From Amoebidium appalachense (lineage: Eukaryota > Ichthyosporea): 64,000 nucleotides of DNA. The notes beneath the pieces were generated by a model, which saw only the letters and a list, made by a program, of their open reading frames with translations, searched no databases and was not told where the DNA came from. Below are positions 10,977 to 21,457 of the stretch, piece by piece. How positions within the stretch are numbered: the first letter of the stretch is position 1; each line of letters begins with the position of its first letter. The DNA lies in the NCBI GenBank assembly GCA_963693365.1, contig CAVNZM010000015.1, positions 2,418,001 to 2,482,000 on the forward strand, written 5' to 3'. Made by a program: the position numbers and the translations under genes.

Positions 10977-11340
10977 AACGCGCGAATGCATGTATGCGTG
11001 TGTGTGTGTGTGCTTGCTCATGCCGGTGTGTGTGTTTGTTTGTGTGTGCGGGCGGGAGGAGGGGGAGGATGGGGGCGGGGAGGGGGGGAGGGCAGATAAT
11101 CAAGTAGCCCTGTTTGTGTGTGCTTGGAAGTGATTGCGTTCCGCTACTGGTAGTGGGGGGAGGGGGGGGGGAGGGGGGGAGATTAGTATGCTAATATTGG
11201 ACGCGGGAAGGCCGTTGGGGGAGAGAGAGGGGGGACCCGGGGGGGGACAAGGGGAGGGCGGGAGAGGGAGAGGGAGAGAGGGGGGGGGGAAGCGAGAGAG
11301 AGAGAGGGAGAGAGAACTGCTGCAGTATTTAAGGGGAACA
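10977..11340. repeat. G-rich and GT-rich low-complexity sequence
   Basis: Degenerate GT and GGGA/GAGA tracts run to about 11310. No gene is visible. Reading frames across it are translations of simple repeat. Confidence 0.8.
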
Positions 11341-11369
11341 CATTGCTGTGATTTTTGGAAATCCCAACA

Positions 11370-11399
11370 TTCGATTGGATACCGGGTTATCCAATCGAA
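11370..11399. promoter_or_regulatory. 12-bp stem, 6-nt loop inverted repeat containing CCAAT boxes
   Basis: Tcgattggata (11371-11381) and tatccaatcga (11388-11398) are perfect inverted repeats around ccgggt, extended by one T-A pair. Each arm carries an ATTGG/CCAAT pentamer, the NF-Y recognition core. It lies about 300 bp upstream of repeat R3, so a promoter role is possible; this is inference. Confidence 0.5.
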
Positions 11400-11667
11400 G
11401 AGCTTATATTGAATTGAATCTAAAATATATAGACCTTTTTGGATAGTCAAGATCCGGTATTACCATTAGCTGTAGGAATCACGATTTTGGCCGCGGAGAC
11501 CCACAGTTGTGATCTCGGGGCCGAAAAGTGCCTGTAAATTTTAGTAGCCTATCAAAAGTATATCATATATTGGATTGTGTCACACTGTGCCAACGGCAGC
11601 CACACACAGGCTTTCCCGCCAAAGTTTGGCGCGAAACAACAGAGCTCGGAGAGTAGGACGGCGCCCT

Positions 11668-11855
11668 GCCGGCCCCTCCCTGCGGCGCCTGGAGCACCCG
11701 ACGGTGGTTGTCTGCACCCCAGGGGGAGCATGGTGGACGCAGGGGAAAAGAAATGACAGTAATAAAACAGGAACTAGTACACCTCATTTGTTCATGAACT
11801 CATCACATCTTTTTTCAAACATGTTCGAACATGGCGGACAAGAAAGGTAGGAAGA
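11668..11855 (+). repeat. Repeat unit R3, copy b
   Basis: This is the second copy of the 6787-6977 repeat, with the shared part from about 11681. Here it continues without a break into the reading frame that starts at 11831, so it looks like the promoter/5' UTR of that frame. Confidence 0.85.
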
Positions 11856-12073
11856 GAGTACAAAAATGCTCAGATAATGCTACCAAGCTCACAAAAAAAC
11901 AGCTACTAAAACTGCTAGCAGAACGAGGTTAGCCCAAACAGTCAGGAAAGCACCCAAAGTGAGACCAGCGTTAATACTGGGGGTGGGGGGGTATCACCCC
12001 CTTCCCCCCCCCATAGTAGCCCCCATAGCCCTAGTGACGATTCAGACGCCGTCCCCCTCATAGTGATAGTCCG
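11831..12073 (+). pseudogene. 5' part of an unidentified coding relic (lysine-rich, SAP-like start)
   Basis: The ATG at 11831 opens MADKKGRKRVQKCSDNAT and continues with TKKQLLKLLAERG, a basic amphipathic stretch like the second helix of a SAP domain. A stop follows (gaggttagc). Coding-like serine/aspartate sequence resumes in the same direction (SPSDDSDAVPL) up to 12073, where a minus-strand YR element interrupts it. The likely continuation is at 16853. I do not recognise the protein. It could be the Gag-like first ORF of another retroelement, or a host gene fragment. Confidence 0.4.
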
Positions 12074-12866
12074 TTCTTATGCCAACGTCGTCTTTACCAG
12101 CCCCAGCAAGGGGATACATGAGCCGGTGCCTGTGGATCAATCTCACAAGCAGGCACAGGTGTGCTCCACAGGAGCAATGAAAAGAATGACAAATGTCATA
12201 CAGAAACATGCTCAAAAAACGTAGCCTAGTGCCTAAATAGGCAAAGGGTGTGGTGGGTGGGCAAAAACTTAGCTAAAAAATTGGGCCTAAAGAGACCTAA
12301 ACGCGCTCAGTAGCGCCGCAACTGACCTCCCTGGGGCCGCGTAAGCTCATTATATAGCGCGGCCCACATTTTTGCCAATGGAAATATGAAGAATTGACTT
12401 AAAACCTATCAAATCCATGAAATCTACCAAAATGGAATTTTTGCTGCACATCAACCAATGAAAAATTTTCACAAGTGGCTAAAACCCCTAGATCACAAAG
12501 ACCAAATCAATTGCCGCCCATTTCGGACTAGATATAACTCAAACTCATCAATATATCCATATGGCATATCCCACAGAACATAAAAACAGCTACAGCTCCC
12601 TAAATAAAAATGCTAGCAGCCTGAAACTTTGCACACACATCAAACACACCATGGCCTACACCATGTTACTACTACTAATTTTACAGCACACTCACAACAC
12701 ACAATTTCACTCCAACGGGGCTATCTAATTCTCATGCAAAGAAAACATGTTTACAAACTAAATATTTTTATGCCAACGTCGTCTTTACCAGCCCCAGCAA
12801 GGGGATACATGAGCCGGGGCCAGTGGATCAATCTCACAAGCAGGCACAGGTGTGCTCCACCACTCC

Positions 12867-13935
12867 CTACCTGGCACAGGATGGAACGAACCATGCCGTG
12901 GGTGACTGATGCAGCGCTGCAGCCCGGGCAAGGAGCGACGCAGGCACGCGAATAGAAAAAACAAGAGACTGACCGGCCTGCACATACCGGCGGAGGGAGG
13001 CATGCGATCTCCATCGACCACGCAGAGCAATCGTCTCTACTGAAACACCCCTGACGTAGTCTCTCGAGGCACCACCATGGCGAAGACTGTGAAGATGGAA
13101 CCCATACTCGTTGAGGCCGAGGGAGTCACATGCCGCTTGGAACTTGGCACGCAGAACATCATACGAGAAAGGAAACAGCCGCGCAGAAGGGGGGGCACCA
13201 CGGAACCAGAAAGTCAGGATGGCCAACAGGGACGGATCGGTGATGGGGACAAACTGATTTGGACCGGTCTTGGTGTCGGCCAGGCAGATGCCGCCTGTAC
13301 CGGGTGGCATGTCGTGAGCAACGGGGTCATCGGGCAAAATAAGATCCGCACGGGTGAGCAAAAGCAGCTCACTGACACGAAAATAACACTCAAATCCAAG
13401 CAAAACAGCAAAACCAAACAAGGGGCCAATTTTGGAATACAAATGATGGCCAATGACGAGGACCAATGAAAACGGAAGCGGGGGCGTGGTCTTTGCTGGA
13501 AAAGCCGGTTCCAGCCCTGCAGGCTCCGTTGGGCGGCCTGCAGGTGTCGACCCAGGCGTGGCATGAAATGCTTGATGCCGGCAGCTGTGTTGACACAGCG
13601 CTGACGCTGGCCACGCGATGGATCAATGGCATAACACTCCTCAAAATACTCCACCAGGAGGTCGTCCAGTTCGGCGGGGGACTTGGTGTCGGTGCCAAGG
13701 GGCAACCAATCCAGGAACTCAACAACAGCATCCCGGTAGGCCTTGAGGGTTGGGGGCTTTATGGCCTGGTCAGCCAGAAAACCGCGAGGGACCATCTGCA
13801 GGATTGTGGGCTGACGGCAGCCACACACAATACAACCGAATGTCGAGGGCAAGCGTGTAGGCAGCCACCTGGCGGCATACACGGTTAAGGTGTCGGGATG
13901 CTGAACGACCCTTAGCAACAGCCCCAAGCAGCGCC
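12867..13935 (-). pseudogene. Tyrosine recombinase of the minus-strand YR element
   Basis: From about 13810 (MVPRGFLADQAIKPPT) this reads the N-terminal core-binding region (LKAYRDAVVEFLDWL, VEYFEECYAIDP) and then VNTAAGIKHFMPRLG. A one-base loss in cggcttttccagc (about 13495; the sister copy has cggcttgttccagc) moves the frame. The catalytic half follows: box I CYFRVSELLLLTRADL, box II HLHSLRHGGAS, GRWRSHASLRRYV, ending with TAG at 12867-12869. All of R, HxxR, H/W and Tyr are present. Role: integration of a circular cDNA without an RNase-H-fold integrase. Broken by one frameshift. Confidence 0.85.
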
Positions 13936-14956
13936 GTCGAATCAAGGCCCCAAAGGTAGCGGGAGCCCCGGGCAGCCGTAGACCGACCTAATCGACGAAG
14001 CCCCAGGAGAAAGGCTTCTCCCTCCAGAATGTTGATGTGGTCGGAGTGGCGCCAACGATGACTGATGTTGGTGGTCCACCAGCCACCAACAGCTGCCAGG
14101 ATAAGTGCCGGGGGGCGGACGGGCTTGGCTCGTGCACAGGACCAGACAGCTGGCTGTAGTGGCCACGCCGGTTGCAGTGAGGCAGCACTTGGCGGAGAAG
14201 CGTTGCTGGAAGCACCCGGGACACCACTGCACCACCCAACAAGGAAGCATCAGTGCAGAACATGGTGCTAGCAAACCCAGAACGCAAATCAAAACGCATC
14301 AAAGGGGCCAAAGCACACATCGCCTGAAAGGGCTGTTCCCGACCCCCCAGCTGCTCCACAAAACTGTAGACGGCACTCAGAACCGAGAAAAGCGGCCGCT
14401 GCAGCAGTGCAGTGCCGCCCACACCCAACCACTAAGCAACTGCTGCAAACGGAGCTGCGTGACTACACCACGACGCAACACGGCCTGGGTTTCCGCCACC
14501 AGACGGCACAAGGAAGCGCCAGACGGGCGCAATATCCCAGAGCGATGTTTTTCCAGGCCTAGCAGCACCATAGAGGACAACGAACCAGCAGCCACATCCT
14601 TCTTGACATTGGAGGGAAGACCAGCCGGGCAGGTGACGCCATGATACAATTCACGCTGACGATTGATGGCGGTGGCAGACACCCGCGCGTATAGCATCGT
14701 AGCTGGCCCTAAGGACAAAGGTCCACAGGGCATGGTGGTGACTGTTCACCAACCGGGTCGGGAATGGGCAAGGGCCGGCTGCCCACAGCTCGTTGAGGGC
14801 ACCAAGACAACGGTTAGCCAAGGTAACCCCCTTCAGGCGGTGAGACAGACGTTGCCGACGGCGTTGACTTCGTAGACGGGCTTGTCCAGAACGGTCCGGC
14901 ACAGGAATGGCCGGAACAGGAAACAAATCAGAGGCGGCAAAGACATGACGTGGCAT
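13800..14956 (-). pseudogene. ORF2 (RT-RNase H) with an 815-bp deletion of the RT core
   Basis: ORF2 starts at ATG 14956. After YARVS/T (about 14688) it jumps directly to the segment equivalent to ATAINRQRE. Against the full copy this removes about 815 bp, including motif A (SDMDNQF), motif B (VPMGW) and the YVDD catalytic box. The RNase H part remains: FCTDASLLGGAVVS, INILEGEAFLLG, DSTALLGAVAKG and SAHNPADGPSR regions are readable over two frames. It cannot encode an active RT. Confidence 0.85.
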
Positions 14957-15066
14957 AGCTGTGGAATCCTTATAAAATTTGGGGGGCATATTTAATCAAG
15001 GGCACGTGGCAGGAATCCACAAGAAAATAATATACAGAACCGCGTGCCGAACCCCCAAAGGGCCGT

Positions 15067-16120
15067 TTAGGCCCGGTGCCCACCGGTCCCCGGAGGGGCC
15101 GATGGACCGGCTCCGGATGGGCCACTGCCGGGACCGCGCCGAGCCCGGGTGACTTCGGCGAGGGTCTTGGCTTGACGAACAGCTCGGGTGGCCAAGGCAG
15201 GGGGCAGGGGCAGGCTGCGCGCAGGGAGCTCCTCAAACTGCTCTGCAACAGCCCAGTCCCCGTTGGACTGATCAGCAGTCTGCACAGCCAGCAGACGGCG
15301 CACACCAACTTCCACAGCAGGTGACTCCTTGCGGGCCTTAGGGTCGGCGGCCAGCAGCAGATCCAGCATACGGGCAAGCGTCAGAGCCTCCCGTTTGTTG
15401 CGGAAGCTGACCCAATCCGCCGCGTGGACAGCCGCAGTGACCGAGGCCTGGTCAGCCAAGGTGTTCTTGAGGTAGGAAGGGGCCAGACGTTCTTTGACGC
15501 GCAGGTTGACTTTGGCGCCGCTGGAGAGCAGATAACGGCTGGGGTTGGGTTTGGAACGGCCAGAGGAACGACGGCTGTCAGAGGAACGACCGTAGCCACT
15601 GCTGCTGGAATCAGAATCCTCACTCGACGATGGGGTGTCTTCACTGCCGGTGTCGTACGCATAGACAGGCTCCTTGCCCTTTGCCCGCACAGACAGCGTG
15701 CTCAGCAGGCCGCCGGCAGAGGGCTTCTTGGGGCGACCAGACTGGGCAACAGAGAGGGCTTGCACTTGGGCAGAAATCGCCTGCAGCTGCTCTTGGCGTC
15801 TACACCGTCAGAACGCCGCTGGGGATAGGGCGACCCAGGTGGGGGGGAGGCACGGCCGCTGCGAGGAGTGCGACAGAGCAAGTGCAGCTGGTCGGTGACT
15901 TTCCAACCAACCATCTCAGGGTCATCAAAAGCTACCGAGCGCGCCTTGAGGGCTGAAACCACACTGTTGACGGTTTCTGCCGGCAGGCTGTTCCAGGGGA
16001 GGGCGTTGGACTGCAAAACGGCCAGACTTTTGAGACTTGCGTCGTCCGCATCGGTAGAGATCTCCAAAACCTTTCGAGGAGAGCGGCCCCCTTGGCGACC
16101 AGAGCAGGAGGAGGGGCCAT
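15067..16120 (-). pseudogene. ORF1 (Gag-like), minus-strand element
   Basis: Starts MAPPPALVAKGAALLE at 16120 and ends TAA at 15067-15069. It has a frame change at the gaaaggttttggag site (about 16070) and another at the QSSCRRFL segment (about 15790). The remainder is the conserved Gag-like protein with an Asp/Ser-rich tract (SEDSDSSSSGYG) in place of the Ser tract. Confidence 0.8.
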
Positions 16121-16852
16121 GGCAATGCTCACAAATTAGACTAGAGCACGGAAACTTGAAAACGAAGACTAGAAAATGCAAAAACGCGGGAAAACCGACA
16201 CCGCAAAAAACGTCCAAAAACCAGCTAAAACGCAACGGCGCGCACGCAAAACTCTTACGAGATGCTGCCGAAGCTAAGCGCGCGCTCCTGGGCAAAAAAA
16301 AAAAAGAGAAAAAACGAACAAGAGCGCGAAAAACGGGGACTAGAGTTGCAAAAACTTAGCTAAAAAATTGGGCCTAAAGAGACCTAAACGCGCTCAGTAG
16401 CGCCGCAACTGACCTCCCTGGGCCGCGCAAGCTTATTATATAGCGCGGCCCACATTTTTGCCTATGGAAATATGAAGAAATGACTTAAAACCTATCAAAT
16501 CCATGAAATCTACCAAAATGGAATTTTTGCTGCACATCAACCAATGAAAATTTTTCACAAGTGGCTAAAACTCCTAGATCACAATGACCAAATCAATTGC
16601 CGCCCATTTCGGACTAGATATAACTCAAACTCATCAATATATCCATATGGCATATCCCACAGAACATAAAAACAGCTACAGCTCCCTAAATAAAAATGCT
16701 AGCAGCCTGAAACTTTGCACACACACCAAACACACCAAGGCCTACACCATGCTACTACTACGAAATTTACAGCACACTCGCAACACACAATTTCACTCCA
16801 ACGGGCTATCTAATTCTCTTGCAAAGAAAACACGTTTACAAACTAAATATTT

Positions 16853-17453
16853 TAAAGAACGTAGGGGTTCTCTGGGGACCAAAAATGACCCACCCGCAGC
16901 TCGCGTCGACCCGGTTGATGCACAAAACGCGAGTGCACAAGAAACAGACACCACAGCCCCACTATCTATATATCCGGATGCAACCACCAACCCCACCAGC
17001 TCACCAACCCGAGGCTCACCCCCTAAAAAACCACGTATGCCACGCACACACCCAGATGAAAGCACAATCGAAGAGGGGCCCAAGTTTTCTAACGCTGGTC
17101 TTGATGGGAAATCGAAATAGCCCATGTACATACTCCAACACGTAGACAATTTCATACAGACCATTTGTGACAACATGCTTTGTAAACAAACATTGTCAAA
17201 AACCATACACAAGCACCAGGCTTGACTCCCAGCGTCGCACTTTTTTCTTTTGGTGTGGCTGTCCTGAGCGTGTATTGAAGTCGTGTACCACATTCACTTT
17301 GGACGACAATCGCAGTCTAGACATCAATCCCCGTCTGGTTTTGGGGACTATATACACAGGTGTGTCCCCCCGCCCCCTCCCTCTCCCCTTCAAAAACACA
17401 TACACACACACACACCACCATCTCAAAACCACCACCAACACACACACACATGT

Positions 17454-17524
<71 letters not shown>

Positions 17525-18460
17525 CACACGCGCACACACCACCCACAGCCTGAGGGGTTCCACGAATTTTTTTTTTTTTTTTTTTTTACGTAAAGCTATA
17601 ACCCCCCCCCCCTCCCCCTTCACCCATCATACACACGCTTACACATACCTACACACATTGGCATCAGAGTGCGTTGCACACACACTTATACCGTGCCTTG
17701 ATTCTACTCTCTTTATCTTTGTGTGGCTATCTCCATCATACACACGCTTACACACACTTTGTGTTTGCAATGTGTTTACCCCCCCCCCCCCCCCATCATA
17801 CACACGCTTACAAATACCTACACACACCGGCATCAGAGTGCGTAGAGTACACACCAACATGCTCTAAGCGCGCAACTCCATTGAGGGAATCTACAATCCC
17901 AAAAATGGCCGAGACAACAATCCACGCACGCATCGGGTCTATGGCAGCGACCATGCAAAACAATCAACCACGCAAGCACCTGCGCAGCACAATTAGAGGT
18001 TGCCACCTTCAGATCACCCCACACATGGAAAACCAAATACGCCGGTGTGTGGTAGACCAGGACCGCAGTCGCGTCTTCAGGAGAACGGAGAAAGGGGAGG
18101 GAAATGAACAGGAAACACAAGTCGAGGACGATGAAGGAAACGGTTAAAGCGCGGAACGATAACAGCTATGGCATGCCCAAGAAACACGTGGAGGAGGGGG
18201 GCAAGGGAGATAATCTGGGGGCGTGGAGGGAAAAGGGAAAGGAAAGAGGAGACACAAAAACAAAGAAACGGAGCAGGAGGGTGGGGCAGATGCAGATGAC
18301 GAAGATGAGGAGGGTGGGAAGAAACAGAAGAGACGAGGACAGAAGGACCTATCGGAGGTGTACGCAAAGAACAGTGTGGAAAGTGCCGGAGGTTCATGCT
18401 GGCGACAAGCATGGCTGGCCATGCAAAATGTAGTAGGTGTGCATCTGTTCCCTTTGTAAA
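16853..18460 (+). pseudogene. 3' part of the unidentified coding relic, with a Cys/His zinc-binding-like motif
   Basis: Coding-like sequence resumes beyond the element: a Pro/Thr/Ser-rich stretch (TNPTSSPTRGSPPKKPR...HPDESTIEEG, to 17120), then MYILQHVDNFIQTICDNM (17126 on). A simple-repeat invasion (17395-17860) follows. After it come KMAETTIHARIGSMAATMQ and a long Glu/Lys-rich charged tract (18100-18350). Near the end, in a third frame, is CGKC-x11-HAKCSRC (18375-18440), a C2HC2-type zinc-binding pattern, with a stop at about 18465. Several frameshifts are needed to read it, so it is decayed. Unidentified; a Gag-like or host nuclear protein is possible. Confidence 0.35.
17395..17860. repeat. 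(CA)n, T-run and CA-rich tandem repeat block
   Basis: (CA)n at about 17456-17523, T20 at 17567-17587, and C-runs at 17602 and 17780. A CA-rich unit, catcatacacacgcttac... with ggcatcagagtgcg, recurs at 17626-17672 and 17796-17842. The block appears inserted into, or expanded within, the coding relic. Confidence 0.8.
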
Positions 18461-18469
18461 GGAGTAGGT

Positions 18470-19100
18470 GGGGTGGGAGAGGAGACAACTACACGTACAG
18501 AGAGGCCAGAATGAAAATATGTATGTATATGTATGAATGATTATACGTATGTATTTGAGAAAGTGTATGTTGTTTTAGGGAATGTGCATGATGAGGTTTG
18601 AGGTTAGGAAAGATGAGTAGTTGCTACAGACAGACAGTTAGTGCAAAGAAACAACTACCGACTACGTCACAGCACACACGGAACACACACACACACGCGT
18701 TCACACACACACACACCCACACACACACACTCACACAACACGGACATGGGAGAGTCACAACTAAACGATGAACGCTGTATGTCTGTGTGTGTGTGGAGGA
18801 TAGGCGGGATGGAGGGGAGGGGGGGTGGCTAGGGGGGGGGGGGGGTTTAAAGGCAAAGGTCTATAGGAAAGCAATGCGGTATGAAGGTCGGATCGGTATG
18901 TACATATTGCAGGAATGACAAGCGCGAATGAGTAAATACCGACCCAAACAACATGTTGCAGTAGAGGGCAACATGGAGAGAACGGAACCATGTGCTCAGA
19001 GCATGTGTACAAGCCAATGTGCGTTAGTGCTTGCGAAAGTTTAGTGTGTAGCTTTACGTGTGCAGAGCAAACGGATTCACACCTTTAATGCACTGCTCTG
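18470..19100. other. Intergenic sequence with small microsatellites, no gene seen
   Basis: Holds tatgtatg-rich sequence at 18517-18560, a CA-rich tract at 18680-18740 and a G-run at 18832-18844. No convincing reading frame was seen. Confidence 0.5.
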
Positions 19101-19373
19101 GGTCGAGGAGACCTCGTTTATTTGGTAACCCAGGGCCGTTTGTCAATAGCTGCATGTATCGGTAGACATGCCTGCCTTAGTTGGGCTGAAAAACCACGTA
19201 GGCCTCTCCAGATGGCTCGGGGAACCACTCAGCTGAGAGACGCTCCGTACATGCGAGACGGACACGGTTACTCTTGGGTAGACCCTTGTGACCTTGACCT
19301 CGATGCTTGCAACGCGGTACAACACCACGCCTGTTTTTAGGGACGAGACCACCAACAGGCATACCATTCAGAT

Positions 19374-19526
19374 TTAAGTAGTGACGGTACTTGTTATAAA
19401 AAAAACTTCATCGCCTAGTGCAGCTATATCTCGCACCTCTTGAAGGAGTGAGTGTTCGCACGCACATAACAGCTCGGGCATCCCTTCACAGTCAGGGCAA
19501 ACGGCGAACTCGTCGTTGTCACTCAT
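19374..19526 (-). CDS. Small acidic cysteine-rich ORF, 50 codons, unidentified
   Basis: ATG at 19526 opens MSDNDEFAVCPDCEGMP and continues to ELLCACEHSLLQEV before a TAA at 19374-19376. The CxxC...CxC spacing could bind a metal. It is close to the left end of the main YR element, whose A1 begins 35 bp upstream of this ATG (19562), so its promoter would be displaced or supplied by the element. Short length and absence of a recognisable family make the call tentative; it could be exon 1 of a broken gene whose next part lies below 19374. Confidence 0.3.
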   Translation of the reverse strand: MSDNDEFAVCPDCEGMPELLCACEHSLLQEVRDIAALGDEVFFITSTVTT

Positions 19527-19561
19527 ATTTACTTAGTATGTGTGCGTTTGAACAACAAAGA

Positions 19562-20068
19562 AATATTTAGTTTGTAAACGTGTTTTCTTTGCAGGAGAAT
19601 TAGATAGCCCCGTTGGAGTGAAATTGTGTGTTGCGAGTGTGCTGTAAATTTCGTAGTAGTAGCATGGTGTAGGCCTTGGTGTGTTTGGTGTGTGTGCAAA
19701 GTTTCAGGCTGCTAGCATTTTTATTTAGGGAGCTGTAGCTGTTTTTATGTTCTGTGGGATATGCCATATGGATATATTGATGAGTTTGAGTTATATCTAG
19801 TCCGAAATGGGCGGCAATCGATTTGGTCTTTGTGATCTAGGGGTTTTAGCCACTTGTGAAAATTTTTCATTGGTTGATGTGCAGCAAAAATTCCATTTTG
19901 GTAGATTTCATGGATTTGATAGGTTCTAAGTCATTTCTTCATATTTCCATAGGCAAAAATGTGGGCCGCGCTATACAATGAGCTTGCGCGGCCCCAGGGA
20001 GGTCAGTTGCGGCGCTACTGAGCGCGTTTAGGTCTCTTTAGGCCCAATTTTTTTAGCTAAGTTTTTGC
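19562..20068 (+). repeat. A1 terminal repeat (LTR-like, promoter-bearing)
   Basis: About 507 bp, nearly identical to A2 at 24490-24995 and to A copies at 7081, 12261, 16348 and 29853. It begins aatatttagtttgtaaac and ends agctaagtttttgc. Near its end the arms gggccgcgc and gcgcggccc frame a TATA-like core (tatacaatg here, tatataatg in most other copies). An ATTGG lies about 110 bp upstream of that hairpin. It is likely the element's promoter. Confidence 0.85.
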
Positions 20069-20293
20069 AACTCTAGCCCCGTTTTTCGCGCTGTTGTTCG
20101 TTTTTTCTCTAGTTTTTTTTGCCCAGGAGCGCGCGCTTAGGTTCGGCAGCATCTGGTAAGAGTTTTGCGTGCGCGCCGTTGCGTTTTAGCTGGTTTTCGG
20201 AAGTTTTTTGCGGTGTCATTTTTCCCGCGTTTTTGCATTTTCCAGTCTTCGTTTTCAAGTTTTCGTGCTCTAGTCTGGTTTGTGAGCATTGCA

Positions 20294-21348
20294 ATGGCCC
20301 CTCCATCTGCTCTGGTCGCCAAGGGGGCCGCTCTCCTCGAAAAGTTTTGGAGATCTCTACCGATGCGGACGACGCAAGTCTCAAAAGTCTGGCCGTTTTG
20401 CAGTCCAACGCCCTCCCCTGGAACAGCCTGCCAGCAGAAACCGTCAACAGTGTGGTTTCAGCCCTCAAGGCGCGCTCGGTGGCTTTTGATGACCCTGAGA
20501 TGGTCGGTTGGAAAGTCACCGACCAGCTGCACTTGCTCTGTCGCACTCCTCGCAGCGGCTGTGCCTCCCCCCCACCTGGGTCGCCCTCTCCCCAGCGGCG
20601 TTCTGACGGTGTAGACTTCCAAGAGCAGCTGCAGGCGCTTTCTGCCCAAGTGCAAGCCCTCCCTGTTGCCCAGTCTGGTCGCCCCAAGAAGCCTTCTGCC
20701 GGCGGCCTGCTGAGCACGCTGTCTGCGCGGGCAAAGGGCAAGGAGCCTGTCTATGTGTACGACACCGGCAGTGAAGACACCCCATCGTCGAGTGAGGATT
20801 CTTCTTCCAGCAGCAGTGGCTACGGTCGTTCCTCTCGCAGCCGTCGTTCCTCTGGCCGTTCCAAACCCAACCCCAGTCGTTATCTGCTCTCCAGCGGCGC
20901 CAAAGTCAACCTGCGCGTCAAAGAACGTCTGGCCCCTTCCTACCTCAAGAGCACTTTGGCTGACCAGGCCTCGGTCACTGCGGCTGTCCACGCGGCGGAT
21001 TGGGTCAGCTACCGCAACAAACGGGAGGCTCTGACGCTTGCCCGTATGCTGGATCTGCTGCTGGCCGCCGACCCTAAGGCCCGCAAGGAGTCACCTGCTG
21101 TGGAAGTTGGTGTGCGCCGTCTGCTGGCTGTGCAGACTGCTGATCAGTCCAACGGGGACTGGGCTGTTGCAGAGCAGTTTGAGGAGCTCCCTGCGCGCAG
21201 CCTGCCCCTGCCCCCTGCCTTGGCCACCCGGGCTGTTCGTCAAGCCAAGACCCTCGCCGAAGTCACCCGGGCTCGGCGCGGTCCCGGCAGTGGCCCATCC
21301 GGGGCCGGTCCATCGACCCCTCCACGGACCGGTGGGCACAGGGCCTAA
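20294..21348 (+). pseudogene. ORF1, Gag-like protein (one frameshift)
   Basis: The best start is ATG 20294 (MAPPSALVAKGAALLEK). About 50 bases in, gaaaagttttgg lacks the C present in the 29.6-kb copy (gaaaagcttttgg), which moves the frame. From LEISTDADDASLKSL on, the frame is open to TAA 21346-21348, about 335 codons in all. The order is: N-terminal helical region, Pro/Ser linker (TPRSGCASPPPGS), QALSAQVQAL helix, acidic-serine then SR-rich tract (about residues 165-200), the conserved C-terminal helical domain with HAADWVSYRNKREALTLARMLDLL, and a Pro/Gly tail. It is probably the nucleocapsid-like RNA-binding protein. No zinc knuckle is seen. Confidence 0.8.
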
Positions 21349-21457
21349 ACGGCCCTTTGGGGGTTCGGCACGCGGTTCTGTATATTATTTTCTTGTGGTT
21401 TCCTGCCACGTGCCCTTGATTCAATATGCCCCCTAATTTTCTCAGGATTCCACAGCT

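Larger units (their letters stand above)
12074..16852 (-). mobile_element. Complete-structure YR retrotransposon, minus strand, RT core deleted
   Basis: Read on the minus strand it has A1 (16348-16852), leader, ORF1 (16120 to 15067), ORF2 (14956 to about 13700, with a deletion), tyrosine recombinase (to 12867), B1 (12765-12860), A2 (12261-12766), spacer, and B2 (12074-12169). It has the same split-direct-repeat order as the copy at 19562-25182. Flanks on both sides are sequences of the coding relic at 11831/16853, so the insertion ends are well defined. No target-site duplication is apparent, as expected for recombinase-mediated insertion. Confidence 0.9.

Noticed and set aside
10756-11133. 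Long Cys/Val- and His/Thr-rich reading frames across (GT)n and (CA)n tracts (also 17283-17870, 30713-31471, 35412-35930, 44150-44936, 46177-47389, 48501-49142).
   Set aside because: They are direct translations of dinucleotide repeats; all frames of such repeats are open, so they carry no coding evidence.
20119-20293. ORF1 starting at 20119, giving a Phe/Ser-rich N-terminus.
   Set aside because: The codon at 20119 is TTG. The first ATG in good context is at 20294, and the fragment at 29626 is open in frame from that ATG.
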